Assembly (NCBI GenBank): GCA_021186555.1
Contig: JAJKFL010000004.1
Location: 6,252,001-6,316,000 of the forward strand
Reading direction: 5' to 3'
DNA length: 64,000 nucleotides
Source: Reticulitermes speratus
Taxonomy: Eukaryota > Arthropoda > Insecta > Blattodea > Rhinotermitidae
The translations under genes were made by a program, and so were the position numbers. Positions 1-9,795 of this stretch are shown piece by piece. The notes under the pieces were generated by a model. That model was not told where the DNA came from. It did not search any database and saw only the letters and a program-made list of their open reading frames with translations. Numbering within the stretch: the first letter of the stretch is position 1; each line of letters begins with the position of its first letter.

Positions 1-367
1 ATCAGCCGCAAATAAAACCACTGTTGAGACACCAGAGGTCCCGCCCTCGCAGTGACTGTGGCCCTGTTTGTTTTGCATTTCTATTAATTAGCTCCCACAT
101 ACTGTTCCGAACCCCTGTGATTGCACTACACACCGCCCTCCCAGGAGACAAGCAGGCTTCGGCAAGAACTGCGGAAGGCTTACAAGCTTAGGATTCGTGG
201 ATAAACGTTTAGTACCATTTATTTATTTAATTAATTATTTACGAATTTAATTGTGAGTCGTACCGGCGCAATGTCACGCCTACATAGCGTCGTGAAACTC
301 AACTCGAACAAATAATTTTAAAGGTTTGTGACGAAGGGTGACTTTTAAGCTTATTCTAGGGGAAGAT
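1..367. other. No feature recognised
   Basis: Unique-looking sequence with an AT-rich patch near 215-255. No convincing coding frame, RNA gene or repeat seen. Confidence 0.5.
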
Positions 368-955
368 GTTAGATCTACCTAGTGAGCAGAGCAGAGTATT
401 CGTAGTCAGATCTATCTAGGAGGCAGAGCAAAGTACTCGCAGTTAGATCTATCTAGGGACAGACCAGAGTACTCGCATTAAGATCCATCTAGGGGACAGA
501 CCAGAGTACTCGCAGTTAGATCTATCTAGGGGCAGAGCGAAATACTCGCAGTTAGATCTATCTAGGGGATAGACCAGAGCACTCGCTGTTAGATCTATCT
601 AGGGGCATAGCAAAGTACTCGCAGTTAGATCTATCTAGGGGGCAGACCGAAGTACTTGCAGTTAGATCTATCCCGGGGATAGAGCAGAGTAATCGCAGTT
701 AGATCTATCTAGGGGCAGAGCAAAGTACTCGCAGTTAGATCAAGCTAGGGGGCAGAGCGAAGTATTCGCAGTTAGATCTATCTAGGGGACAGAGCAAAGT
801 ACTCGCAGTTAGATCTATCTAGGGGACAGAGCAAAGTACTCGCAGTTAGATCAATCTAGGGGCAAAGCGAAGTATTCGCAGTTAGATCTATCTAGGGGAC
901 AGAGCAGAGTACTCGCAGTCAGACCTACCTATTGAACAGAGCAGGGTACCTGCGG
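368..955. repeat. 36/37-bp minisatellite, about 16 copies
   Basis: A tandem array with period 36 or 37 bp. Most units hold the BglII-like core AGATCTATCTAGGGG followed by a CAGAGC(A/G)AAGTA part and CTCGCAGTT. Units begin near 371, 408, 444, 480, 516 and 553, and so on. Units differ by scattered substitutions and by GGCAG against GGACAG length variants. The last copy, from about 921, is the most diverged, which fits decay at an array edge. No long frame crosses it, and I see no coding role. Confidence 0.93.
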
Positions 956-1266
956 CTTCTTACTTCTGCCTAATCACGGAGAACAACCAGCCTCCGAAAG
1001 CTGCGTTTCTTTAACCAAAAGAATGATAAAAAATGTCCAATATCATGTACACCCCTGTGAATTATATTATTGATAACTTTAGTGAAAAAGGCCAGTTATA
1101 CAAGAAATTCTCACAGAGCACAAATTATGAAACTCATACAGGCCTGCAAACTGTACGCGGAAGATTAATGAATTCTTGGATGTGATGCCGTGTAGTTTGG
1201 TGGACAGATGACAGTAATGTACACAGTGATTGCTGTAACAGCCTCGAAGCTCTCATTGTACTTATT
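956..1266. other. No feature recognised
   Basis: No coding frame or repeat recognised between the minisatellite and the LINE fragment. Confidence 0.4.
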
Positions 1267-1600
1267 CTACATGATGAATGTGTAACGAAATACAGGGCAG
1301 CGTATTTGTCCAGAGGAGCGGAAGATCATTATTAGCGACTCTTTAAAACAACACGCTTTCGTGTGCAATAAATGGACATCTAGCTGCTTACGACTTCTCC
1401 CTCGTCGTCCCGTCATTTCTATCCTTCCTTCTAACTTTCCTTCAATCACGAGTTTCAGAAGGCAGTTCCTACGCAAGATGTGACCAATCCAGTTAGCCTT
1501 TCTTCTTTTTATTGTATGTACGATATTCCTCTCCTCCTTGACTCTGTGTGATACTTCTTCATTTCTCACACGATCGGTCCAACTGATCTTCTCCTCTACT
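1267..1600 (-). pseudogene. LINE reverse-transcriptase C-terminal tail (fragment)
   Basis: Read on the minus strand, the frame begins in KERVEEKISWTDRVRNEE and continues through KRRKANWIGHILRRNCLLK and a basic GRRGRSRKQL stretch. That WIGHILRRN plus GRxGRxRKQL pattern is the tail, C-terminal to the reverse-transcriptase domain, of RTE- or jockey-like non-LTR retrotransposons common in arthropods. After the RKQL motif the similarity weakens and the expected downstream residues are scrambled, so the 3' end is decayed. The endonuclease and RT domains are absent. On its 5' side it runs directly into a SINE D copy in the same orientation, sharing a short AT-rich overlap. It is a dead 5'-truncated fragment. 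The family assignment (RTE versus jockey) is uncertain. Confidence 0.8.
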
Positions 1601-1817
1601 CTTTCTTTAACCTCGACGCTAGATGGGGTGGGTGGTCAACGCTACGCCCCGGCCGCTTTACCCCCGGGAATGACCCGGTACCCATGTACAGGAGGCTGGG
1701 TAGGCCCCAGGGACGGTCTGGACGGGTGCTGAAAATCTCGTCCCCACCAGGATTCGATCCCCGGACCGTCCAGCTCGTAGCGCAGTCGCTATACCGACTG
1801 AGCTATCCCGGCCCTCC
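1590..1817 (-). mobile_element. SINE D (tRNA-headed), 3'-truncated
   Basis: On the minus strand it starts with a tRNA-like head: an A-box-like stretch near 1785-1805 and a B box GGATCGAATCC near 1751. The body follows, with the GGCCCCAGGG / CCCAGCCTCCTGTA part, the GGGTAAAGCGGCCGGGGCG part and the GCGTCGAGGTTAAAG end shared by other D copies. It stops inside the region where full copies carry the pyrimidine-rich tail and joins the LINE tail at 1590-1600. Confidence 0.85.
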
Positions 1818-2217
1818 AAGTGAGAAAATAATATTAAAATAAATCTTAAAGAAATATGATTGGAATGAGCAGACTGGATTCAAGTGGCACAGAATAGAAC
1901 AACTGGTAACCTATTGAGATCGACTTTCATAAAATTCGAGAGATATTTTGATTAGCTAAGCGACTATTAGCGTCCGTAGAATGACCCTGCTCCATGCAGT
2001 CACACAAAACCAGTGCAACGGATGGAAACGCCAAGTTCCGTGACCCACACAAAGCGGAAGTACAAAGAACAGACACATTCTTCATTTTATAAATAATTTC
2101 AGTAGCATGTACACTGCACATAATATCCAAAATTCATATCAACAAGAACCACATGACCTTGACTTTTATTACAGAACCAAGAACTGGGCACATTTATTAC
2201 AACTGAATAGTTATTGT
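1818..2217. other. No feature recognised
   Basis: Short open frames only (1927-2130 minus), with no recognisable motif. Confidence 0.4.
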
Positions 2218-2523
2218 AATTTACTTTGGGCCGTGCCATGGCTCAGGCGGTTAGTCGCCGGCCTCTCACTACGGAGGTCCGGGTTCGATCCCAGGTCAAG
2301 TCCATGTGAGATTTGTGGTGGACAAAGTGGCACTGGGACAGGTTTTTCTGCGAGTTGTCGGTTTTCCCCTGTCAATTTCATTCGACTTGTGTTCCATTGA
2401 TTGTAAAACTTGGTAAAAAAAAACTGCTCATCTTCATCACAGGGTTGCACAAAAAGCCTTAAGGCTGTGGTGCGTCCGTAGCGTCAGCTGTGGGGCCCTT
2501 CATCACAAAAAAAATTTACTTTG
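2218..2523 (+). mobile_element. SINE A with 11-bp target-site duplication
   Basis: The element is 2229-2512. Its head has an A box TGGCTCAGGCGG at about 2238 and a B box GGTTCGATCCC at about 2282. The body is shared with copies at 13834, 35636 and 58053: CCATGTGRGATTTGTGGTGG, GGCACTGGGACAGG, TTTTCCCCTGTCAATTT and GTGCGTCCGTAGC. It ends in an A-rich tail. The direct repeat AATTTACTTTG at 2218-2228 and 2513-2523 marks the insertion. Small frames here (2107-2400 plus, 2211-2450 minus) are accidental. Confidence 0.93.
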
Positions 2524-3147
2524 TTACGTCAAGTGGCATCTGGTATTAAGTTTGGTAACTTGCATGATGCGAAAAGAGCCTAACCCTGAGGATGAAGTGA
2601 GTCAGTTCGAAGCCTGTCAGGATGCAATACTCTGGTCCCTATAATTACCTTACACGTATAGTCTGAGCTGTATTTGATGGTAAGAAAATAAACCGTAATT
2701 TTAATCAGACAACAGTGTGACTTCAGATGCAAAACTAGTTAATTAGTTGTTAGTCACATAAAAGACATTCGTATCTCTGCAGATATTTCGAACACAATGG
2801 ACGTTTTCACGTGTTTCCTGGTCGTGACGAGGCCGTCAAGTTCCTGCCAGCCACTTTCTGCGGAACACAACAAAACACGTGACAAATCAGGTCACCAGAG
2901 TGCATTCACTGCTGATAGCTAGATTACCAGACTGGTGTGTGCGGGCTATTCCCCTGCGCCCATTACGAATGACAAGATTCTACTTCAGCATACCTTTGAA
3001 GACTGAATTTAGCCTGAATTATATTTAAGACAAGGGTGCACAAGTCCCGGGTGCCAGATCACCGTGTCGACAAAATTTTGTACGGTGGCGCATGATATTT
3101 GTGGGCCCTCAGTATGGAACTTGCTTCACGTCGCCCTTCTGACGCCT
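2524..3147. other. Spacer with a fragment of dispersed repeat L
   Basis: Mostly unrecognised. At 3025-3125 the minus strand resembles 10655-10765 and parts of 61840-62365 (shared CCATACTGAGG, CCCACAAATAT, GTACAAAATTTTGT), so it is a member of a dispersed family here called L. A CTGAGGA...TTCGAAGCC block at 2586-2625 vaguely recalls a hammerhead core but is too degraded to call. Confidence 0.5.
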
Positions 3148-3457
3148 AGAATCTTGAGGTAAGGTAAAGGTAAAGCAATCCCATTACAGGCCTTGACAGG
3201 CCCTTAGGGTCCCAGGAGGTTGAGACTCCCAGATTTTTAGACAATCGGCACATGAAGGTGGTAAGGTTGTCAGCCCTACGTACCGGCCGCCTTTACCCCC
3301 CAGGAAAGATTCCTGGTACTCATTTCTGTTCGAGGCTGAGTCGACCCCAGGGCTATAGTGCGGCCGAAAGGATTATGTCAATGGAAAATTCCAGTGACAC
3401 CATCGGGAATCGAACTCGCGACGTTCCGTTTTGTAGCGCAGTGAGAATCTTGAGGTA
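3148..3457 (-). mobile_element. SINE B, slightly 5'-truncated, 14-bp TSD
   Basis: The element is 3162-3443 on the minus strand. It shows the SINE B body (AAGGGCCTGTCAAGGCCTG at the 3' end, the CTCAACCTCCTGG block, GGCGGCCGGTACG and the TCGACTCAGCCTCG block) and a B box. It breaks off inside the tRNA head near the A box (GCGCAGTG edge at 3443), so it was truncated during insertion. The direct repeat AGAATCTTGAGGTA at 3148-3161 and 3444-3457 supports retrotransposition. Confidence 0.93.
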
Positions 3458-3474
3458 GCTTCCATATTTTCAGA

Positions 3475-3700
3475 TAATCTGTGCACTAGTGAGTTAAGGA
3501 TTCAATTCGTACCGCGTAGTAAACACACTTCCTCTCGGTTACAAAAACCAACCAGTTAATGCTGCGTAAGAAAATAATTGCTGTTTGTTCTGAGATCCAT
3601 ATAAAACACGTAAATGCATTGTGTGGGCAGAACGTAGAATTTTACAATGTTAAATCTGGTGGTACACAAAGGAACAGCTTAGCCTTAAAGGGTTAATCTT
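3475..3700. repeat. Dispersed repeat K, copy 1
   Basis: Aligns by eye with 48870-49110 in the same orientation: shared CGTACCGCGTAGTAAACAC / GTTCCGCGCAGTAAACAC, TACAAAAACCA, GTTTGTTCTGAGAT / GTTTGGTCTAAGAT, TGTGTGGGCAGAAC / TGTGTGCAGAATG and a closing GGTTAA. Part of the pattern also appears at 33050-33245. Class unknown; no coding potential. Confidence 0.6.
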
Positions 3701-4554
3701 CTGCCATTTGGTTATATGAGAGGGGGAAGGAGCGAAGTGAAAATGGCAAATACATGAAACGCAAGGGGAGATGTGATGACATTCACAATACGCTTTTGAG
3801 AAGGGGGCGACGGGGAGTACCGTAAGTTATGAGGAATGTTCCCCACCTTAACACACTGAAATTACTGCACATTAGGAGAAAGACGAGTAAAACAAGTTTT
3901 AAACTTGACGCGCGGCCAAGCTGTACAGCCACTCTGCTGCCGAGTTCACCAGATAACAGTTACACAATTAAGTGCATCCAGTACCATGTTGCCCCACAGC
4001 CTGACTACAAAATATTAAACCACCACGAGCCCTTCCGTTACGTTCAACGCGATTCAGAACATAAGAGTGGTGATGGAAACAGTCGATACCACCGAAACGT
4101 CAGTACCTATCTAGCTACTCAACTACATAGCGTCACATGCTACAGAACGCCGCAATCTAGAGTTCATCCCCAAGACAGCCTACGGGCAAATTAATACATG
4201 ACCATCGTGCGGACCAGACTGCAGTGAGCAAATTAATACCAAATGTTCAAAATCGCCCTGGAACCACAACCATTTGATCTAAGCGACGCTGTTTTACTTA
4301 GATAGTAAGCAATCCAGAGATTTGACAGACGAGAAGTGTCTGTGTGTCAATATTGACCTTGAACAAACAGGTGTGCCGCATGACGGCTGCTCTGTGACAG
4401 GGGATTCCCTGTTCGTTACTACCGGTGTCAGGTGTACAGAACAATTGATCCTGAAGTGAGTTACATTGATCTGGCTTCAGTTAATTAAATTACTGCCGCC
4501 TGTGTAAAGAGCCGCCGAACAAAAAGGATTTAGACAAAGACTTACACCGCCTAA
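3701..4554. other. No feature recognised
   Basis: Contains a 121-codon frame (3829-4194 plus) with no motif I recognise and no support as a gene. Confidence 0.4.
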
Positions 4555-4690
4555 ATTTGTCCCCATGCAAGCCATGAAGGTATATAGGAGGAGTGGAAGT
4601 GCAGCTCCACTCATTTCTGACCTCAACACTAGGTGGAGATGATTGGTCAGTTTCATGCCCCGACAACTCTATCCCCGTACGCATAGAGTA
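4555..4690 (-). mobile_element. SINE D fragment
   Basis: Minus-strand body of SINE D only: the CGGGGCATGAAACTGACCA part, the CATCTCCACCTAGTG block and the GTGGAGCTGCACTTCC part. The tRNA-like head is missing. An AT dinucleotide tract follows at 4708-4722. Confidence 0.7.
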
Positions 4691-4882
4691 AGAGGTCTTG
4701 TATCGCTATATATATATATATAGTCATATTTTTCGGTTACATTTCTAATACCGTGCAGCACGGAGATCGACTTCAGTATTCTCACAATAGCTGCTAGAGA
4801 ACACACTAACTACAATTCCTTATTTATACACGTCCCACGAAATGCACATAGAGTCAATTTGTATAGTTTATATAACATTGTT

Positions 4883-4926
4883 TTCCCCTACATGTTTCGA
4901 CTCGTCTGAGCCATCATCAGGGAGAA
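4883..4926 (-). ncRNA. Hammerhead ribozyme, full type I consensus
   Basis: On the minus strand: CTGATGA; then stem II GGCTC/GAGTC (one G-U pair) with loop AGAC; GAAA; C-AT-G; and the cleavage triplet GTA. The bases before CTGATGA (TTCTCC) pair with those after GTA (GGGGAA), giving a 6-bp stem I with one G-U pair. Helix III is only A-U and C-G around two bases, as in minimal hammerheads of Penelope-like retroelements, which are thought to work better as dimers. All core residues are present, but activity is untested. Confidence 0.8.
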
Positions 4927-5108
4927 CCAAACACAAGAGAAAACATTCTTGAAACACAAGCTTTTAACCTCACACAATCAATATACTCGTATGTACGTAC
5001 TGTACACTGTATACATAAAGCTTGCTGCTATGTCTCACACATGCATCAGCTACACGTTTTAGTTAGGTTATTCACTTCAGTTTCGTGCATGTTTTCTCCT
5101 GTATTTGG

Positions 5109-5153
5109 TGCTCCCTGATGATGGCTCAGACAAGTCGAAACATTTAGGGGAAA
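5109..5153 (+). ncRNA. Hammerhead-like motif, mildly decayed
   Basis: Plus-strand partner of the motif at 4883. CTGATGA (5115-5121), stem II, GAAA (5137-5140) and stem I CTCC/GGGG remain. The stem II inner pair is broken (CAAGTC for CGAGTC) and the cleavage triplet reads TTA in place of GTA, so helix III is lost. Confidence 0.65.
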
Positions 5154-5389
5154 AACAATGTCATATAAACCATACAAATAGACTCTACGTGCATTTCATT
5201 GGATTTGTATAAATAATTGTGTAATGCACGGAAAATGGAAAACATTAAAACACAAATGCCCCTTAACGCCTTTATTAAATTTCTAATACTGCGATTCTCA
5301 TTCTTTCGGTCCAAAAGCTCGCTTGAAACGAGTTGCTTTTGCGAACTGGAAATCAAAATTCGCCATAAAAATGTAACCTTACAGCTAGA

Positions 5390-5690
5390 CGGTATAGTGA
5401 CTGGGCTACGGGCTGAACGGTCCGGGGTTTGAATCCCGGCAGGGGCAAGAGATTTATCTCGTCTCCAAAATGTTCAGACGCCTATGGAGCCCACCCAGCC
5501 TCCTATTCAATGCGTACCAGAGCTCTTTCCCCGGTGTGGGGAGGGCGGGTTAAGCGGCCAGGGTATGAAGCTGACCATTCACTTCCGTCTAGTGCCAAGG
5601 TTAAGAATCAGTCGAGCTATACCTCCCATATATCCCAGACGTCTTCACGGTGTGGTGCATAATGAAGGACGAAGAAACCCTTATACGCCT
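5390..5690 (+). mobile_element. SINE D copy
   Basis: tRNA-like head with A-box-like GTATAGTGACTGG at about 5391 and B box GGTTTGAATCCC at about 5425. The body follows: GAGCCCACCCAGCCTCC, AAGCGGCCAGGGTATG and TCTAGTGCCAAGGTTAAGAA. It is diverged from other copies, hence older. The three overlapping short frames here are not genes. Confidence 0.85.
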
Positions 5691-5699
5691 GTTTTACCT

Positions 5700-6244
5700 T
5701 TACCTGCCTTGACAAGAATTACCATACAAGTCCGAATTTAAGGCGACTCCCTCTTTCCCATTGGGGTATTTACAGGCAAAAATCAAACATGTAGAAAAAC
5801 ACAAACTCACATTGTGAATTAGGCAAGGACTTGTACTACAGTGCAAAAAATACTAAAGCTTTCACTGGAATACTGAGTGCGATGAAAACAGTGCTATAGC
5901 ATGCCTTCTTAGTTGCTGTTTACTAGGAACTGACGTGTTACTGGGAAATGCCTTTAAATCCTCGCTTGTGAAACGACCCCCATTTTTCTGTGCGGCTATT
6001 CCCCCCCCCCCCAAAAAAAAACTCCCCTTAAAATCGGGCTTATACGGTACTATTCGAAATTATAAAATGGTGCTCTAAAACAAGGAGCAGTGTTATCTGC
6101 AGAGCTAACAAGACTATGCTATAGCACTTTGTTTTCCCACAATTCACCATTCATAACCATGTCCTGTCATTTTACGCTACGGGCCTATAAAGGCTGCAGT
6201 TGGTACAGCATCGTTAAACCATATTATTCAAATTTAACTCTCTA

Positions 6245-6280
<36 letters not shown>

Positions 6281-6724
6281 GCACCCTTCAAACAGAAGAC
6301 CAAAAGAAACAGCCTTTAGCCTGGAGTTCCTTAATTTTCCTTCCACTAGTATTCAGATGTGAAAATAACAAACGAATATCTAATTATACAGACTGTAGCT
6401 CCAATAACATTCACGAAGCGACTAGCCACTGTTTTGTCCATTACTGCATCTAACCACAGGCCTTCAACCATTACAGGCCTGGAGCTGCGGTTCTTCACCA
6501 CAGACAAAGCGATTCTGTTCAAAAGACTTCAAAGACAGTGAACTTCGAACTCATTCTAAACAGACGGGTATTCCTGTGCTGTGCTGATGTGTTATTATGT
6601 TGCAGGATGCAATGTCACTGTTCCTACATCAGTCAGTATAGGGACAACGTGCTGGCCAACCAAGGGATTTCGTTTCGCTTTCTGGCAAGAATATAGATTT
6701 TTCTTTTCTGCATAGTATCCATAC
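5700..6724. other. Spacer with simple repeats
   Basis: Contains a C-run followed by an A-run at about 6000-6019 and an (AAT)n microsatellite at about 6246-6275. Nothing else recognised. Confidence 0.55.
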
Positions 6725-6905
6725 CTGCTCCGGGTTCAATCCAGCCTTGCCGTCAATGGGTACCGGGGGCTCTTTCCCCGAGGGTAAAGCTGCCGAGGTG
6801 TGAAGCTAAGCACTCACCTCCACCTAGTACTGAGTATAAGAACGCGTGGAGACACACCTCCAATCCCCCATATGCCTTCATGACGTGGTGCTTAATTAAG
6901 CACAG
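6725..6905 (+). mobile_element. SINE D fragment
   Basis: Keeps the GGGTACCGGGGGCTCTTTCC part, TGTGAAGCTAAGCACTCACC, CACCTAGTACTGAG and the CATATGCCTTCATGACGTGG end of SINE D. The head is eroded. Confidence 0.7.
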
Positions 6906-7635
6906 CAACAGCTACATGAGTTTCCAATACCCGCATGAACACAGCGATATAAGGTCCCGTTTGTACGCATGCCCCAAATGTTTCAAAGAAGAGTACGGTG
7001 AATTTGAAGACAATAACATTACTTGTAGGGCCTATGTATTCCCCTTCAAATAAACTGCTGGCAGCTCAAGCCCCCCAGATTGGTGCTCAAAACCGCAGAC
7101 ATTTTTAGTGTCCCTACCATTCGCACCCTGCCTCACAGCCCATCAAAGTCAAAATCCACGTTGTATAAACCCATCGTAAAGCGATAAATACGTCACTTCC
7201 GCCAGCACCCTTCTCCTGTAGCTATTTTATGGGGAGGAACTGACACTGGAGACCTATTACCATAGCAATTCCGAGACGCTATCAACTAGGATGTGTTTGG
7301 GGTAGTGTGAGACTTTCAAATGTCTCGGAATCGAGTCCTAAGGTGGACTAACACAAACGTAAGCATTACAAAAAACATTACTTATTTTCGTACGTATGTT
7401 AAGTCTCCTACCTTAAGTTGGACTCCGAAAAAACACGAGCGATATTTCCGCTGATGTACCTCCTGTGACACTTCACACGCTGAATCTTATCAGTAAAAAC
7501 CGAATGAATAAAAAGAAAGGAAGTGTTTTTAGTGAATTAAATGTAACATGGGAAATGCGTAAGTAAGCTCTAACATTTCTTGCGCGAAACCCGTCATGGC
7601 AGTCCTGCTGTGACACGACATACAATTTTATGGTG
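6906..7635. other. No feature recognised
   Basis: No coding signal. It leads into the diverged edge of the 33-bp minisatellite. Confidence 0.4.
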
Positions 7636-9795
7636 CCATTTTGTGCACTACAGCCATGATCTGACAGTTCTATTTTGTGCACTACACGCATGATCTGACA
7701 GTTCCATTATTTGCACCACACTCATGATCTGACAGTTCTATTTTGTGCACTACACGCATGATCTGACAGTTCCATTATTTGCACCACACTCATGATCTGA
7801 CAGTTCCATTATTTGCACCACACTCATGATCTGACAGTTCCATTTTGTGCATTACACACATGATCTGACAGTTCCATTATTTGCAACACACTCATGATCT
7901 GACAGTTCCATTTTGTGCACTACACACATGATCTGACAGTTCCATTATTTGCACCACACTCATGATCTGACAGTTCCATTTTGTGCACTACACACATGAT
8001 CTGACAGTTCCATTATTTGCACCACACTCATGATCCGACAGTTCCGTTTTGTGCACTACACACATGATCTGACAGTTCCATTATTTGCACCACATACATG
8101 ATCTGGCAGTTCCATTTTGTGCCCTACACACACGATCCGACAGTTCCATTTTGTGCATTACAGACACGAACTGACAGTTCCATTTTTTGTACTACACACA
8201 TGATCCTGACAGTTCCATACTGTGCATGACAGACATGATCTGACAGTTCCACTTTGTGCAATACACACATGATCCTGACAGTTCCAATATGTGCACTAAA
8301 ACATGATCTGACAGTTTCAATATGTGCACTACAACATGATCTGACAGTTCCAATATATGCACTACAACATGATCTGACAGTTTCAATATGTGCACTACAA
8401 CATGATCTGACAGTTCCAATATGTGCACTACAAGATGATCTGACAGTTCCAATATGTGCACTAAAACATGATCTGACAGTTCCAATATGTGCACTACAAC
8501 ATGATCTGACAGTTCCAATATGTGCACTACAACATGATCTGACAGTTCCAATATGTGCACTACAACATGATCTGACAGTTCAAATATGTGCACTACAACA
8601 TAATCCTGACAGTTCCAATATGTGCACTACAACATGATCTGACAGTTCCAATATGTGCACTACAACATGATCTGACAGTTCCAGTATGTGCACTACAACA
8701 TGATCTGACAGTTCCAGTATGTGCACTACAACATGATCTGACAGTTCCAGTATGTGCACTACATGATCTGACAGTTCCAGTATGTGAACTACAACATGAT
8801 CTGACAGTTCCAGTATGTGCACTACAACATGATCTGACAGTTCCAGTATGTGCACTACATGATCTGACAGTTCCAGTATGTGAACTACAACATGATCTGA
8901 CAGTTCCAGTATGTGCACTACAACATGATCTGACAGTTCCAGTATGTGAACTACAACATGATCTGACAGTTCCAGTATGTGAACTACAACATGATCTGAC
9001 AGTTCCAGTATGTGCACTACATGATCTGACAGTTCCAGTATGTGAACTACAACATGATCTGACAGTTCCAGTATGTGAACTACAACATGATCTGACAGTT
9101 CCAGTATGTGCACTACATGATCTGACAGTTCCAGTATGTGAACTACAACATGATCTGACAGTTCCAGTATGTGCACTACAACATGATCTGACAGTTCCAG
9201 TATGTGCACTACAACATGATCTGACAGTTCCAATATGTGCACTACATGATCTGACAGTTCCAGTATGTGAACTACAACATGATCTGACAGTTCCAGTATG
9301 TGCACTACAACATGATCTGACAGTTCCAGTGTGTGCACTACAACATGATCTGACAGTTCCAGTATGTGAACTACAACATGATCTGACAGTTCCAGTATGT
9401 GCACTACAACATGATCTGACAGTTCCAGTATGTGCACTACAACATGATCTGACAGTTCCAGTATGTGCACTACAACATGATCTGACAGTTCCAGTATGTG
9501 CACTACATGATCTGACAGTTCCAGTATGTGCACTACATGATCTGACAGTTCCAGTATGTGAACTACAACATGATCTGACAGTTCCAGTATGTGCACTACA
9601 ACATGATCTGACAGTTCCAGTATGTGCACTACAACATGATCTGACAGTTCCAGTATGTGCACTACAACATGATCTGACAGTTCCAGTATGTGCACTACAT
9701 GATCTGACAGTTCCAGTATGTGCACTACAACATAATCTCATAGTTCCATTTCGTGCACTACACTGCACTATAGGCATGAGCCTGACAGTTCGCCA
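7636..9795. repeat. 33/34/30-bp minisatellite, about 64 copies
   Basis: A tandem array of the unit CATGATCTGACAGTTCC plus a variable half such as AGTATGTGCACTACAA. The left part (about 7636-8280) has 34-bp units alternating between an ATTATTTGCACCACACT type and a TTTTGTGCACTACACA type, roughly a 68-bp higher-order repeat. The centre and right have 33-bp units and 30-bp units lacking one ACA. Copies there are almost identical, while both edges are diverged. Because 33 and 30 are multiples of three, long frames stay open on both strands: 8588-9880 plus, and 8580-9725 and 8593-9912 minus. Their products are pure 11- or 10-residue repeats. I read these as by-products of the repeat rather than genes. 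Confidence 0.95.

Larger units (their letters stand above)
4838..5205. mobile_element. Inverted-repeat element with a hammerhead core in each arm
   Basis: The left arm (about 4838-4946) and right arm (about 5093-5205) are inverted copies over roughly 110 bp, with a spacer near 146 bp. Each arm contains a hammerhead-like core, on the minus strand in the left arm and on the plus strand in the right arm. Shared arm landmarks are GAAATGCAC, TAGAGTC, TTTGTAT, ACATTGTTTT and GAGAAAAC. No reverse transcriptase or transposase is encoded. The layout recalls the inverted partial terminal repeats of Penelope-like elements, but the class is inferred. Confidence 0.75.

Noticed and set aside
2586-2625. CTGAGGA with TTCGAAGCC as a hammerhead
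   Set aside because: Stem II is at most three pairs, GAAAC is lost and no triplet is present.
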